From positions 248,001 to 312,000 of the forward strand of contig NZ_AUFO01000010.1 of NCBI RefSeq assembly GCF_000426545.1: 64,000 nt of DNA, written 5' to 3'. The translations under genes and the position numbers were made by a program. Below the pieces are notes generated by a model. It searched no databases. It saw only the letters and a list, made by a program, of their open reading frames with translations, and was not told the origin of the DNA. Source of the DNA: Paenibacillus massiliensis subsp. panacisoli DSM 21345 (lineage in GTDB: Bacteria > Bacillota > Bacilli > Paenibacillales > Paenibacillaceae). Shown piece after piece: positions 52,030 through 61,676 of the stretch. How positions within the stretch are numbered: the first letter of the stretch is position 1; each line of letters starts with the position of its first letter.

Positions 52030-55000
52030 GTGAACAAGTCAGCCGCCGCTTTGCGAAAGCATGTAGCACTACTAATGGTTGTCCTACTTACCGTGACATT
52101 GTATCAGCCTGCCTATGCCGGAGCATCCGACAAGATTGAGCTGAAATCTAGCTCGGCGCCCGCCGCATCCAGTCGCATTGATGCCAAGCTAAGCAAGCAA
52201 TTTGATCAAGGGGAGTACGTCACTTATCTCGTCAAAATGAAGGAACAGGTAGATACACAGTCGGTTGCCCGGAATAGCCTGCAACAGGCGACCTTACAGA
52301 AATTAACGCCATCTGCGGTCAAGATGTCAGTTCGCAGCAATGTCATCAGCTCATTGCGGAATACGGCTTCGCGGACACAGTATGAGCTGGAGCAATATCT
52401 GGAGCAGGAGCTTGAAAAGGGAGAGGTCAAGGAGTATAAGAGCTACTTCATCGTCAATGCCCTTGCAATCACAAGCACCAAGGAAGTAATGGAGAATATC
52501 GCACAGCTTCCGGAGGTAGAGAAGCTACTGCCGAATGAGACGCGTTATCTCGATCGGGCTCCGCAAGCTACAGCTGCCAAGCCTGTACAGGCAGTGGATC
52601 ATGCTACTCCGGCTGCATCGAAGACAGATCCGGTAGCAGTCGAGGCAGCTTCAGCAAAGACTAAGGCAGAGGCTGTGAAGGATAAGGCCTCTCAAGGTGC
52701 AGATGTTGAGCAGAAGTCAGCGAATGAACAAGGGGCAGCAGGAGCACTTGCTCCAGCCAAAGAGCCAGCGACAGATGCAGCCGTTCAGGACGGAGGCAAA
52801 AGCGCTGTAACAGACAAGCTACCTGACGGCACAGTCAAGCATGCTGTGGACCCCTCAACGCTATGGTGGAACATTAAATATGTCAATGCCCCAGAGGTAT
52901 GGGAGCGTGGAATTGACGGTACCGGAATCGTCGTTGCCAACCTGGATTCCGGCGTGGACTATACACATCCTGCTCTGCGCAGCAAATGGCGCGGGATTGA
53001 TGCCCAAGGCAATATCGTAAATCCTGAGCTGAGCTGGTATGACCCTCATAGCGGCTCCAGATTGCCACAGGATACGGATGGTCATGGTACACATACGATG
53101 GGTACAATGGTTGGCTCGGAACCAGACGGTACCAATTACATCGGGGTTGCCCCGGGAGCCAAATGGATGGCTGTACGAATCTTTAACCCGGAGACGACCG
53201 ATGCGATTATTCTGGATGGCGGCCAGTGGCTGCTGGCTCCAGTAGACGCTGAAGGGAATCTTCATCCTGAGCTGGCCCCGGATGTCGTGAACAACTCCTG
53301 GGGAGGCGGCGCAGGTATGGATGAGTGGTTCAGACCTGTCGTCCAGGCTTGGCGTGATGCTCAGATTTTCCCTGAATTCTCGGCTGGAAACACTCGTCCG
53401 ACCAACCCGGGCGGACCTGGATCGGTAGCGAATCCTGCGAACTATCCTGAATCCTTCGCTACAGGTGCAACGGATATCAATGGTAATTTAGCGAGCTTCT
53501 CCCTGCTGGGACCATCTCCGTATGGAGAGATCAAACCTGAAGTATCCGCTCCAGGTGTAAATATCCGCTCCTCTGTCCCTGGGGGCGGTTATGAGAATCA
53601 GGATTGGGATGGTACATCAATGGCTGGACCGCATACGACTGCGATTGCGGCTCTGCTGCTGCAAGCCAATCATTCACTTACGGTCGATCAATTGGAACAG
53701 ATCATCATAGATACAGCCGTACCAAGAACGGATAGTCAATATCCACAGGTACCGAATAACGGCTATGGTCATGGGATTGTCAATGCCAGAGATGCTGTCA
53801 ACTCTGTGCTGGAGGGAATGGGTAGTGTATCCGGTAGAGTAGTTACCGGAGGTGATGATCTGGAGGAGCCTGTGCTGGAGCATACACCACTGGAGGTTGT
53901 CTTCAAGGGGACTGATGCTCTGTTGACGGCCAAGGTGACAGATAACGTCTCGGTGCTGTCTGTCGAAGGCTTTGTAAGAGAAGCTGGCTCGTCGCATTGG
54001 CTGTACCTTCCTTTTGAACGGATTTCGGGTAATAGCACAGATGGAGTATACACAGCGTCCATACCTTCGTTCATTCTGAATGAAGGAGAGATTGAGTACT
54101 ACCTTCGTGTAAATGATTATGGAAATAACAGCGTAACCAGCGAAGTGTACAAGGTGACGGTATCCAGTGGTGTGAAGCCTGGATATACGCAGGATTTTGA
54201 GACGGATCGAATCGGCTTCACTAGTGGTGGGACCGGAAATACATGGGCTTGGGGAGAGCCGGTAAGCGGGCCTGGATCAGCTTATTCGGGCAGTAAGGTA
54301 TTCGCCAGCAACCTGAGCGGTACTTATGCTGCTGGAGCGAATTCCTTCCTGCTTGCACCTCCGATTGATCTGCGTGACAGTGCGAAGGGGGCTCTCGTGT
54401 CATTCCAGCACTGGTACGATTTTGAGAACAACTTTGACTATGGCAAAGTGCTTGTAGCCGCTGAGGAGAATGACTTCGCCTTCGAGCCTGTGCTGACCTT
54501 TACGGGTACTAGCGGCGACTGGCGCAAGCAGTATGTAGATTTGACGCCTTATGCGGGACAGCAGGTACAGCTGATGTTCACTCTTACCAGTGATAATACG
54601 ACCCAGAAGGCTGGTTGGTATATTGACGACTTCGCTGTTGAGAGATTGGACGACATTGCACCGGGTGCGCCTCAGGATCTACGTGCGTCTGTTAATTTTA
54701 CCGGTCAGGTTAGTCTGAATTGGACTGCCCCTCAGGACGAGGATGTGAAGGAATATACGGTGTTTCGGGCAACCTATGAAGCTACTAACTACGCGGCGAT
54801 CGGAACGACAACAGGGCTGACCTTTAATGATGTCATTACGGTCACAGGCTCGACGTATTATACGGTTGCAGCGAAGGATTACAGTGGAAATGTAGGTGAA
54901 CGGTCCAACGTTGCGGTAGTTGAGTATCGTCTGCCTGAAGTGATTTATAGTGATAATTTTGATTCCGGCTCTGACAATGGCTGGACACATGGTGGAACAA

Positions 55001-57360
55001 AGGATGAGTGGGAGCGCGGTGTCCCTGTAGCACCAGGTCCAGTAGAAGCGGTATCACCGCCTAATGTATGGGGTACGGATCTGGACGGGACCTACGAGAG
55101 TAGTGCCAACTTCTGGTTAGCCTCCCCAGTCATTGATTTGACTGATCGTGAGCATGCTACGTTGTCCTTCTCGCATTGGTTCGAGATAGAGGGAGGATAC
55201 GATTACGGGTATGTCGAGATTTCTCGTAATGGAGGAGATACATGGTCAGAGCTGGGCAAATTCTCGCACAATACGCTCGGCAAGAAATGGACTCCTGTCG
55301 ATTATAGCCTGGATGCATACACCGGAGAGGAAGTCATCGTTCGTTTCCGCCTACAGTCCGACGGTAGTGTGGTAAAGACGGGCTGGTACATTGATAATTT
55401 CCGGATCGTGGATACGGCTCTGCCAAGTGTTGCGAAGACGCGTGACATTGTGCTGGAGCTGAGCTCTGACAAAGAGAAGCAAGAGAAGAACGAGGTTCCT
55501 TACAAAATTACCATTACGGGCAAGGAAGACTTCTCCACCAAAACACCAGTGAGCACAGAATTAGACAAAGGAGAGATTGGACTGGAGAGCCTTCCAGCCA
55601 GCGCGACGGTTACAGTAGTCGAGACTGGACGCTCCGTGAAGACAGATCCGGCTACTGGCCGCTATACACTCCATCATACGGCCGGAGAATATACGCTGAA
55701 GGCAGAAGCCTACGGCTATTATCCACAGGCTCGCAAGGTCAACATTACTGATGGTACAGAGACGAGAGCTACCTTTAACCTGGAGGCTATTCCTCAAGGT
55801 ACCCTTGAAGGTGTGGTGACAGATGAGCGCAGCGGTCAACCGATCGTCGGTGCCAGAGTTGTGGTGCTGGAGGATGCAACTGCTCCCGTGGTGACTACGG
55901 ATCAAGCAGGTCGCTTTACACTGCAATTGCTTGAGGGTAACTATACGCTGTCCCTGGCAGCACAGGATTATTATGCTGATACGGTATCGGTTACAGTCTC
56001 GGGTAATGATACCGAGGAGGTAACCATTGCGCTGAAGCCGTTTATTGGCTTTCCGGGTGAGATTGCGTATGATGACGGTACACCAGAGAATGCACGTGCC
56101 TTCAATGCTGGAGGCAATGCCTGGGCTGTACGCATGACTCCAGCATCGGAGCATGCTCAGGTGACGGGGGCTGCCATCCGGTTCTGGAATACAGAATGGC
56201 CGCAGCCAGGTGGTACTGCCTTCCAGTATGCGGTATATGATGCTTCTGGTGAGGGTGGAGCACCGGGACGGCTGCTGGCAGGTCCATTTGATGCAACAGC
56301 CTTGCGGAATGACGAATGGACACGCTTGGAGCTTGAAGAGCCCGTAACGGTAGAGGGCGACTTCTACATTGTCTACATTCAGACACCAGCAGGGACGGCA
56401 GCTCCGGGTCTGGCGACAGACGAGAGTAGCCCGAATGCACTCCGCAGCTGGCAGCGTGCCAGCGGAACGTGGAGTCTCTCACCTGTTGAGGAAGGCAACT
56501 ACATGATACGTGCGCTCGTACGCTACCCGGTCAATGCGCCGGTCATCGTAACTCCAACTGCGGATACTTATACAGCTGAGGAGACATTGACGGTCACGGG
56601 TACATCTCCTGCCGATGGAGCTGAGCTGCAGCTCTTCAACGGTGAGGAATTGGTCGGCACTACGACAGTTGAGAACCAGCAATTCAGTCTGCCAATTACG
56701 CTGCAAGCGGGTGACAATGCTCTGAGCGTGCAGGCTCTGGTAGACGGCAAGCTTACGGATCGTTCCGCACCAGTGCATGTCATTCTGGATCAAGCAGTAC
56801 CAGTGCTGGAGGTCACGGCACCTGTGGACGGTACACGTACGAATGCTGGGGATCTGCGGGTGACGGGTAAAGTCCAGGACACCTACCTGCACACCTTGAC
56901 GATTAACGGCGCAGAGGTACAGGTGGAAGAGGACGGAAGCTTCAGTCATCGCTTGCTGATTGAAGAAGGGCAGAATCAGATTACCATTACAGCAAGGGAT
57001 CTGGCTGGCAACGAGACTAGCATTACCCGTACAGTCCATCTGGAGCAAGCCCTGCCAGAGATTCGCAATGTGACGCCGACAGAGGATGTGCGGATTACAC
57101 CGGGGGAAGCCCTGCGTGTGACGTTTGATAGTGATCCGGGACTGCAGGCCTCGTTCCGGATTGAGGTCCCGCTGGTTTCCAGCAGCGCACGGAATGAAAT
57201 CTCATTCTTCGAGGCTGCTCCAGGACGGTATGAAGCCTACTACAATACGCCGAATACACTTCGTCTCTCGGGTGGTGTTATCGTCATTCGGATACGTGAT
57301 GCAGCCGGAAATGAAGCTGAAATTGAGACGCCAGGCAAGCTGTATGTTAATCCGATCTGA
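52030..57360 (+). CDS. Secreted subtilase, bacillopeptidase F-like, multidomain
   Basis: About 1776 residues. The GTG start follows GGGAG; the signal peptide is KHVALLMVVLLTVTLY with cleavage near AYAGA. Residues 40-175 are an inhibitor I9-type propeptide, then an Ala/Lys/Glu-rich linker of about 100 residues. The S8 domain has D306 in LDSGVDYTHPAL, H352 in DGHGTHTMGT and S530 in DGTSMAGPHT. Further on lie two jelly-roll modules (each with WTHGGTKDEW- or FTSGGTGNTWAWG-type starts and GWYIDDF-type ends), an FN3-like domain, carboxypeptidase-regulatory-like repeats (GTLEGVVTDERSGQPIVGAR), and C-terminal Ig-like repeats. No sorting signal. It digests extracellular protein. The upstream ATG at 51946 would bury the signal peptide. 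Confidence 0.92.
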   Translation: MNKSAAALRKHVALLMVVLLTVTLYQPAYAGASDKIELKSSSAPAASSRIDAKLSKQFDQGEYVTYLVKMKEQVDTQSVARNSLQQATLQKLTPSAVKMSVRSNVISSLRNTASRTQYELEQYLEQELEKGEVKEYKSYFIVNALAITSTKEVMENIAQLPEVEKLLPNETRYLDRAPQATAAKPVQAVDHATPAASKTDPVAVEAASAKTKAEAVKDKASQGADVEQKSANEQGAAGALAPAKEPATDAAVQDGGKSAVTDKLPDGTVKHAVDPSTLWWNIKYVNAPEVWERGIDGTGIVVANLDSGVDYTHPALRSKWRGIDAQGNIVNPELSWYDPHSGSRLPQDTDGHGTHTMGTMVGSEPDGTNYIGVAPGAKWMAVRIFNPETTDAIILDGGQWLLAPVDAEGNLHPELAPDVVNNSWGGGAGMDEWFRPVVQAWRDAQIFPEFSAGNTRPTNPGGPGSVANPANYPESFATGATDINGNLASFSLLGPSPYGEIKPEVSAPGVNIRSSVPGGGYENQDWDGTSMAGPHTTAIAALLLQANHSLTVDQLEQIIIDTAVPRTDSQYPQVPNNGYGHGIVNARDAVNSVLEGMGSVSGRVVTGGDDLEEPVLEHTPLEVVFKGTDALLTAKVTDNVSVLSVEGFVREAGSSHWLYLPFERISGNSTDGVYTASIPSFILNEGEIEYYLRVNDYGNNSVTSEVYKVTVSSGVKPGYTQDFETDRIGFTSGGTGNTWAWGEPVSGPGSAYSGSKVFASNLSGTYAAGANSFLLAPPIDLRDSAKGALVSFQHWYDFENNFDYGKVLVAAEENDFAFEPVLTFTGTSGDWRKQYVDLTPYAGQQVQLMFTLTSDNTTQKAGWYIDDFAVERLDDIAPGAPQDLRASVNFTGQVSLNWTAPQDEDVKEYTVFRATYEATNYAAIGTTTGLTFNDVITVTGSTYYTVAAKDYSGNVGERSNVAVVEYRLPEVIYSDNFDSGSDNGWTHGGTKDEWERGVPVAPGPVEAVSPPNVWGTDLDGTYESSANFWLASPVIDLTDREHATLSFSHWFEIEGGYDYGYVEISRNGGDTWSELGKFSHNTLGKKWTPVDYSLDAYTGEEVIVRFRLQSDGSVVKTGWYIDNFRIVDTALPSVAKTRDIVLELSSDKEKQEKNEVPYKITITGKEDFSTKTPVSTELDKGEIGLESLPASATVTVVETGRSVKTDPATGRYTLHHTAGEYTLKAEAYGYYPQARKVNITDGTETRATFNLEAIPQGTLEGVVTDERSGQPIVGARVVVLEDATAPVVTTDQAGRFTLQLLEGNYTLSLAAQDYYADTVSVTVSGNDTEEVTIALKPFIGFPGEIAYDDGTPENARAFNAGGNAWAVRMTPASEHAQVTGAAIRFWNTEWPQPGGTAFQYAVYDASGEGGAPGRLLAGPFDATALRNDEWTRLELEEPVTVEGDFYIVYIQTPAGTAAPGLATDESSPNALRSWQRASGTWSLSPVEEGNYMIRALVRYPVNAPVIVTPTADTYTAEETLTVTGTSPADGAELQLFNGEELVGTTTVENQQFSLPITLQAGDNALSVQALVDGKLTDRSAPVHVILDQAVPVLEVTAPVDGTRTNAGDLRVTGKVQDTYLHTLTINGAEVQVEEDGSFSHRLLIEEGQNQITITARDLAGNETSITRTVHLEQALPEIRNVTPTEDVRITPGEALRVTFDSDPGLQASFRIEVPLVSSSARNEISFFEAAPGRYEAYYNTPNTLRLSGGVIVIRIRDAAGNEAEIETPGKLYVNPI

Positions 57361-57486
57361 ACTAGGATACAGTCAATGACTCAGTCTTCTCAGGTTGTCA
57401 TTCAAGAGTGGTATGCAGGATGATGCCTGATGAGCGTGCCTGTAGGTGAAGGGCAACTCTTGAACCGAATAACATATCAATGTTGT

Positions 57487-57525
57487 AGACTGACGTCGGT
57501 ATTTATCCGCCGTCAGTCTGTTTTT
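57487..57525 (+). terminator. Terminator of subtilase gene
   Basis: AGACTGACG and CGTCAGTCT with inner CGG/CCG, then GTTTTTAT. Confidence 0.85.
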
Positions 57526-57632
57526 ATGTACACCATGTAGTTCTTTGATTTTTGGGATCTGGACGGCAATTGGGCACAGTTGATTTCATTTCCGAAGTAA
57601 TGAACATGACATTTGGATAGGGGGAGATTCAG

Positions 57633-58151
57633 TTGATCACAAGCCAAGATGTAGAGATCAAGAAGCTGGATGGCTTCAAGGCGGCTGTACTGACCGTGGA
57701 GGCACCCTTCGCCAAGCTGGGGCATGAGGTTCGTAGACAGTGGAAGCGTATTGAGGCCATGCTACCTGACGAACACTCCCTGCGCCTCGATGCAGAGATC
57801 GGATATGTATTTTCTCCGCAGTGGAACACGGACGAGGGCGACGGTACGATGAAAATTAAGGTGGGTGTCAAGGTGTCTCATGATGCTCCCCTCCCGGAAC
57901 CTGCAGAGCTTCTGGAGGTACCCACCCGTGAGTATGTAATCCTTCGGTTCGAGGGAGACCGTGAGCGCCTGAACACGATCTATCAGGATTTATTCGCCTG
58001 GATTGACGGCAGTGGCTATAAGGCTATATCGGAAGAGGGAGTATACTGGATTGAGGCGAATCGATTGCAGCCTGTAAATCCTTTCGAAATTGCACCAGAG
58101 GAAATAGATAGCTTTGACTATGATATCTGCATTGCTGTTGAGCCTGCTTGA
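57633..58151 (+). CDS. GyrI-like/AraC effector-binding domain protein
   Basis: A 172-residue stand-alone small-molecule binding domain. VEIKKLDGFKAAVLTVEAPF is the first strand, KIKVGVKVSHDAPLPEP the middle, and YVILRFEGDRERLNTIYQDL the second half; an acidic end DSFDYDICIAVEP closes it. Such proteins resemble SbmC/GyrI and the ligand domains of BmrR and Rob. The start is TTG, 6 bases after GGGGGAG. It lacks a DNA-binding part. Role unknown. Confidence 0.78.
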   Translation: MITSQDVEIKKLDGFKAAVLTVEAPFAKLGHEVRRQWKRIEAMLPDEHSLRLDAEIGYVFSPQWNTDEGDGTMKIKVGVKVSHDAPLPEPAELLEVPTREYVILRFEGDRERLNTIYQDLFAWIDGSGYKAISEEGVYWIEANRLQPVNPFEIAPEEIDSFDYDICIAVEPA

Positions 58152-58183
58152 CCGTTGTTGATACCATGCTAATTGCAAGACCA

Positions 58184-58223
58184 AAAAGGATGACCCGAAG
58201 TCGTACAAGCGGGGCATCCTTTT
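58184..58223. terminator. Bidirectional terminator
   Basis: AAAAGGATG with CCCG pairs with CGGG and CATCCTTTT between converging genes. Confidence 0.85.
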
Positions 58224-58301
58224 GTTGAATCATGATCATGCTAGTTGGCATGGCCGAGAGCCTGCATGAACTTAGCATTATCGAGTATTCGTTATTTATT
58301 T

Positions 58302-59498
58302 TTATTTATTGATAACATTTGCAACGGTTACTTCAGGATCAACCTCGGCCTCATAATCTACACCATCGATCTCGAAGCCGAACAGTCGGAAGAATTCACG
58401 GCGATAGCCTTCCAGATCAGTCTTCTCATAGATGTTATCTGTATCCACTTCGGCCCAGAGCTGTGCTACCTCCTCCTGGACATCAGCCCGCAGCTCCAGT
58501 TCATCAATTCGGATGCGTCCCTTCTCATCCACTGGAGTTCCGTCAGCAGCATACAGGCGATCTGCGAATAGACGATACATTTGCTCGATGCAGCCCTCAT
58601 GAATCCCCTTCTCCTTCATTACACGATACAGTGCGGAGATGTAGAGAGGAACGACTGGAATCGCCGAGCTGGACTGGGTAACCAGTGCCTTACAGACAGC
58701 AACATAAGCGCGTCCACCAATAGAAGAGAGCTTGTTGGTCATTGTAAGAGCTGTAGCTTCCAGATGGTCCTTGGCTCTGCCAATAGTTCCGTCGCGGTAG
58801 ATCGGCTTCGTAATCTCCGAACCAATGTATGAATAGGCAATGGTAGTGGCGTTGTCTGCGAGCACTCCAGCTTCGAGCAAGCGGTTAACCCAGTCCTGCC
58901 AGTCCTCACCGCCCATGACAAATACAGTATCCTCAACCTCTTGCTCCGAAGCGGGCTCCAAAGTAACCTGGCTTACTTCTCCGGTATGGAAATTAACCGT
59001 TTTGTTCGTGTAGGTCCCATTGAGTGTCTTCAGTACGGAAGTCTTGGTCTCGCCTGTAGCTGGATCGGTACGGCGAGCTGTAGCTACACTGTATACCACC
59101 AGATCAACCTGGCCCAGCTCACGACGAATCAGTTCAATCGTTTCAGCCTTCAGCTCAGCTGAGAAGGCATCTCCTGTAATACTGTAGGATTTGAGGCCAG
59201 CTTCCTGAGCTGCCTCTTCAAAGGCAGCCGAATTGTACCAGCCAGCAGACGCTGTGCGCCCCTTGCCTGCGGAGCTTTCACGATAGACGCCAATTGTATT
59301 TGCATTAGCCCCGAAGGCTGCTACAATGCGTGAGGACAGTCCATAGCCTGCAGAAGCTCCGATGACCAATACATTTTTCGGTCCGCTAATGGCTGGCTGG
59401 GATTGTACATATTGTACCTGCTCGCGTACTTGCTGAGCACATCCGACTGGATGAGCCGTTGTGCAGATAAAACCTCTGGTTCTTGGTTTAATAATCAT
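58302..59498 (-). CDS. fabV: Trans-2-enoyl-ACP/CoA reductase FabV
   Basis: A 398-residue NADH-dependent enoyl reductase. The start MIIKPRTRGFICTTAHPVGC is the well-known FabV N-terminus; the cofactor site is LVIGASAGYGLSSRI (near residue 45), the active-site Tyr lies in TIAYSYIGSEITKPIYRDG, and the Lys in IGRAKDHLEATAL. It catalyses the last step of fatty acid elongation. FabV is little affected by triclosan, unlike FabI. It stands alone, with no other fatty acid genes nearby. GAGAGG precedes the ATG at a long spacing. Confidence 0.95.
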   Translation of the reverse strand: MIIKPRTRGFICTTAHPVGCAQQVREQVQYVQSQPAISGPKNVLVIGASAGYGLSSRIVAAFGANANTIGVYRESSAGKGRTASAGWYNSAAFEEAAQEAGLKSYSITGDAFSAELKAETIELIRRELGQVDLVVYSVATARRTDPATGETKTSVLKTLNGTYTNKTVNFHTGEVSQVTLEPASEQEVEDTVFVMGGEDWQDWVNRLLEAGVLADNATTIAYSYIGSEITKPIYRDGTIGRAKDHLEATALTMTNKLSSIGGRAYVAVCKALVTQSSSAIPVVPLYISALYRVMKEKGIHEGCIEQMYRLFADRLYAADGTPVDEKGRIRIDELELRADVQEEVAQLWAEVDTDNIYEKTDLEGYRREFFRLFGFEIDGVDYEAEVDPEVTVANVINK

Positions 59499-59908
59499 GT
59501 GTATTCATTACCTCTCTTCAGATCCGTAAATTGTACAAGCGAAAGCGTGAAGTCTGATTCACAATCTCTTTCTAAACCATCATTGTATTCTTTGATGTAC
59601 TATCCTATTTTAACGATTTTTTTGAAAAACGAAAACCTTGTGTCTCCATTCAACAGGATTTAGTCATTATTTGGGTTGGTGAGCCCATGATGGAGCTGTT
59701 ATTTCTGAATGTGTTTTTGAGTGTTAATAAACATGACATAATAGTGTTACATGTCAAAGATTGTTTTGACGTTCATAGGGATTATTGTATAGAATGTAAG
59801 AGATCGTGCAATGTATCAGATAGGTATCATTACCTAATATTTGGTTTATTTGCAGTTATGCTACTGTCAATCCGTTGTTTTTATTATTTTTTATCCACTG
59901 TTTAATTC
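59499..59908. other. AT-rich intergenic region, no clear gene
   Basis: Holds the fabV promoter at its left side. A reading frame at 59687-59905 would give 72 residues with four Cys and one hydrophobic helix, but it has only a weak GGTGAG site and AT-rich non-coding-like composition; it is not accepted as a gene. Confidence 0.4.
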
Positions 59909-59937
59909 TTGACGTCAGGTCAGAGAGTGGGTAGAAT
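59909..59937 (+). promoter_or_regulatory. SigA-type promoter upstream of orphan oppD-like gene
   Basis: TTGACG, 17 bases, TAGAAT. Transcription would begin near 59944 and include both palindromic repeats in a leader of about 290 bases. Confidence 0.7.
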
Positions 59938-60022
59938 AAATTAAATAATTGTGCAAGTTGTGTCTATATAACTGTGAGCAGCATGCACAAGCATCAGTGG
60001 AGCTGAGTCATCTTGTAATCGC

Positions 60023-60086
60023 AAGAAAAACATCCGCTTAGGGCGGTCTATCTTCTTACGCAAGTACGTCGATTGATGTTTTTCTT
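60023..60086 (+). repeat. Palindromic repeat in oppD leader, unit 1
   Basis: AAGAAAAACATC and GATGTTTTTCTT form a perfect 12-bp inverted repeat that encloses 40 bases including a small CCGC/GCGG hairpin. Flanking GAGCTG and GTAATCGC segments are also repeated in unit 2. Confidence 0.9.
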
Positions 60087-60137
60087 TAGATTATACAACC
60101 TAACAGCTTTAGCGGAGCTGGTCATTTGTATAATCGC

Positions 60138-60200
60138 AAGAAAAACAACTGCTTAAAGCGGTCTATCTTCTACGCAAGTACGTCGATTGATGTTTTTCTT
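60138..60200 (+). repeat. Palindromic repeat in oppD leader, unit 2
   Basis: AAGAAAAACA and TGTTTTTCTT close the unit; the interior is over 85 percent identical to unit 1 by eye, one base shorter. It ends 30 bases before the oppD-like start codon and could act as a terminator or attenuator for that gene. Confidence 0.9.
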
Positions 60201-60230
60201 ATTAAATAATGAATGTGAGTGATATAACAT

Positions 60231-61298
60231 ATGAGTCGTCTTTTGGAAGTTAAGGATTTAGCTATATCATTTAAGACTCGTGGCGGCGAGCTGCAGGCGA
60301 TCCGCGGAGTCAGCTTTTACGTGAACAAAGGGGAGACACTTGCCATCGTAGGTGAATCCGGTTCAGGCAAGAGCGTTACCTCACAGGCCATCATGAAGCT
60401 AATCCCTGAGCCACAAGGAATGTACAAGCGTGGACAGATTATGTTTGACGGTCAGGAAATCATTAAGAAGAATGACAAGCAGATGCAGAGCATTCGTGGT
60501 AATGAGATCGGCATGATCTTCCAAGATCCGATGACCTCTCTGAACCCGACAATCAAGGTAGGTAAGCAGATTACAGAGGTGCTGTTCAAGCACAAAAAAA
60601 TGAATAAAGAAGCAGCGCGCAAGCGGGCAATTGAGCTGCTGGATCTGGTAGGTATTCCATTGCCGGAGCAACGCTTTAATCAATATCCGCATGAATTCAG
60701 TGGCGGTATGCGTCAGCGGGTCGTTATTGCAATGGCACTGGCTGCTGACCCTAAGCTGCTGATTGCGGACGAGCCAACAACGGCTCTTGACGTTACGATC
60801 CAAGCTCAGATTCTGGAACTGATGAAGGATCTGCAGAAGAAGATTGGGACAGCCATTATTTTCATTACCCATGACCTTGGTGTCGTAGCTAAAATGGCAG
60901 ACCGCGTAGCGGTTATGTATGCTGGTCAGATTGTGGAAACTGGAACGGTACAGGAAATCTTCTACGATCCGCGTCATCCATACACATGGGGATTGCTTGC
61001 ATCCATGCCGCATCTGGACAGCAGAGGTAGCAAGCTGACTGCGATTCCAGGAACGCCACCAGACTTGCTGCATCCGCCTAAAGGTGATGCATTTGCGCTG
61101 AGAAGCTCCTATGCTATGAATATTGACTTTGAGAAGGAGCCACCTTTGTTCAAGGTATCGGATACGCATTATGTGAAGTCCTGGCTGCTTCATCCGATGT
61201 CTCCAGCGGTAGAGCCGCCAGAAGTCGTGAAGACCAAGCGTCGCGATCTGGAGCAGAATTATGCTGAGCCTGTCATGGTGGATGCTTACGAGCTGTAA
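60231..61298 (+). CDS. Oligopeptide/dipeptide ABC transporter ATP-binding protein (OppD/DppD type), orphan
   Basis: A 355-residue ATPase with Walker A GESGSGKSV (residues 38-46), Q-loop FQDPMTSLNPTI, signature FSGGMRQRVVIAMAL, Walker B LLIADEPTTALDVT and H-loop ITHDLGVVAKMADR. The C-terminal region (RHPYTWGLLASMPHLDSRG, then PGTPPDLLHPPKGDAF) is typical of OppD/DppD, although the Fe-S type cysteines of some relatives are absent. It normally pairs with an OppF; none is adjacent here, nor are permeases. The transporter at 9.4-12.9 kb lacks ATPases, so this protein could serve it. Confidence 0.93.
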   Translation: MSRLLEVKDLAISFKTRGGELQAIRGVSFYVNKGETLAIVGESGSGKSVTSQAIMKLIPEPQGMYKRGQIMFDGQEIIKKNDKQMQSIRGNEIGMIFQDPMTSLNPTIKVGKQITEVLFKHKKMNKEAARKRAIELLDLVGIPLPEQRFNQYPHEFSGGMRQRVVIAMALAADPKLLIADEPTTALDVTIQAQILELMKDLQKKIGTAIIFITHDLGVVAKMADRVAVMYAGQIVETGTVQEIFYDPRHPYTWGLLASMPHLDSRGSKLTAIPGTPPDLLHPPKGDAFALRSSYAMNIDFEKEPPLFKVSDTHYVKSWLLHPMSPAVEPPEVVKTKRRDLEQNYAEPVMVDAYEL

Positions 61299-61676
61299 GA
61301 CAAACGGATTATAATGCAAGGTCAGACTGCTGGGGATAGTAGCCCCTGACGGTATTGCATCTATAGAATGCGTTTTGTTGAAATAATTGAATAGCAACAG
61401 CGGCCTATGAGCTCATAAGGTTGCTGTGTCTCGGGTGGTGTACTGTCATAACGACGGTGCACCACCTTTTTTTTCATTTTTTGCTATCCGTATATATGTA
61501 ATCATACATGTAATGATCTCATCGTTTGCAGATGCAAGCGAGCTTTGTACCAGACATGAGTAGGAAAATGAACAACGAAAAGTTAAAATAGAATATAGTT
61601 CCAGCGCGATTCACATTCACTTGTTGACATGAAGGCTATATGGCTAATCATATTCTGAACAGGGAGCGTGAGGACA
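61299..61676. other. Intergenic region after oppD-like gene
   Basis: Holds the oppD terminator (next entry) and the promoter region of the isomerase-like gene. No gene seen. Confidence 0.5.
61434..61474 (+). terminator. Terminator of oppD-like gene
   Basis: GGTGGTG pairs with CACCACC, with an inner AC/GT pair, followed by eight T. Confidence 0.9.

Noticed and set aside
59687-59905. 72-codon Cys-containing frame with one hydrophobic helix
   Set aside because: Weak ribosome site and intergenic-like composition; could be revisited if conserved in relatives.
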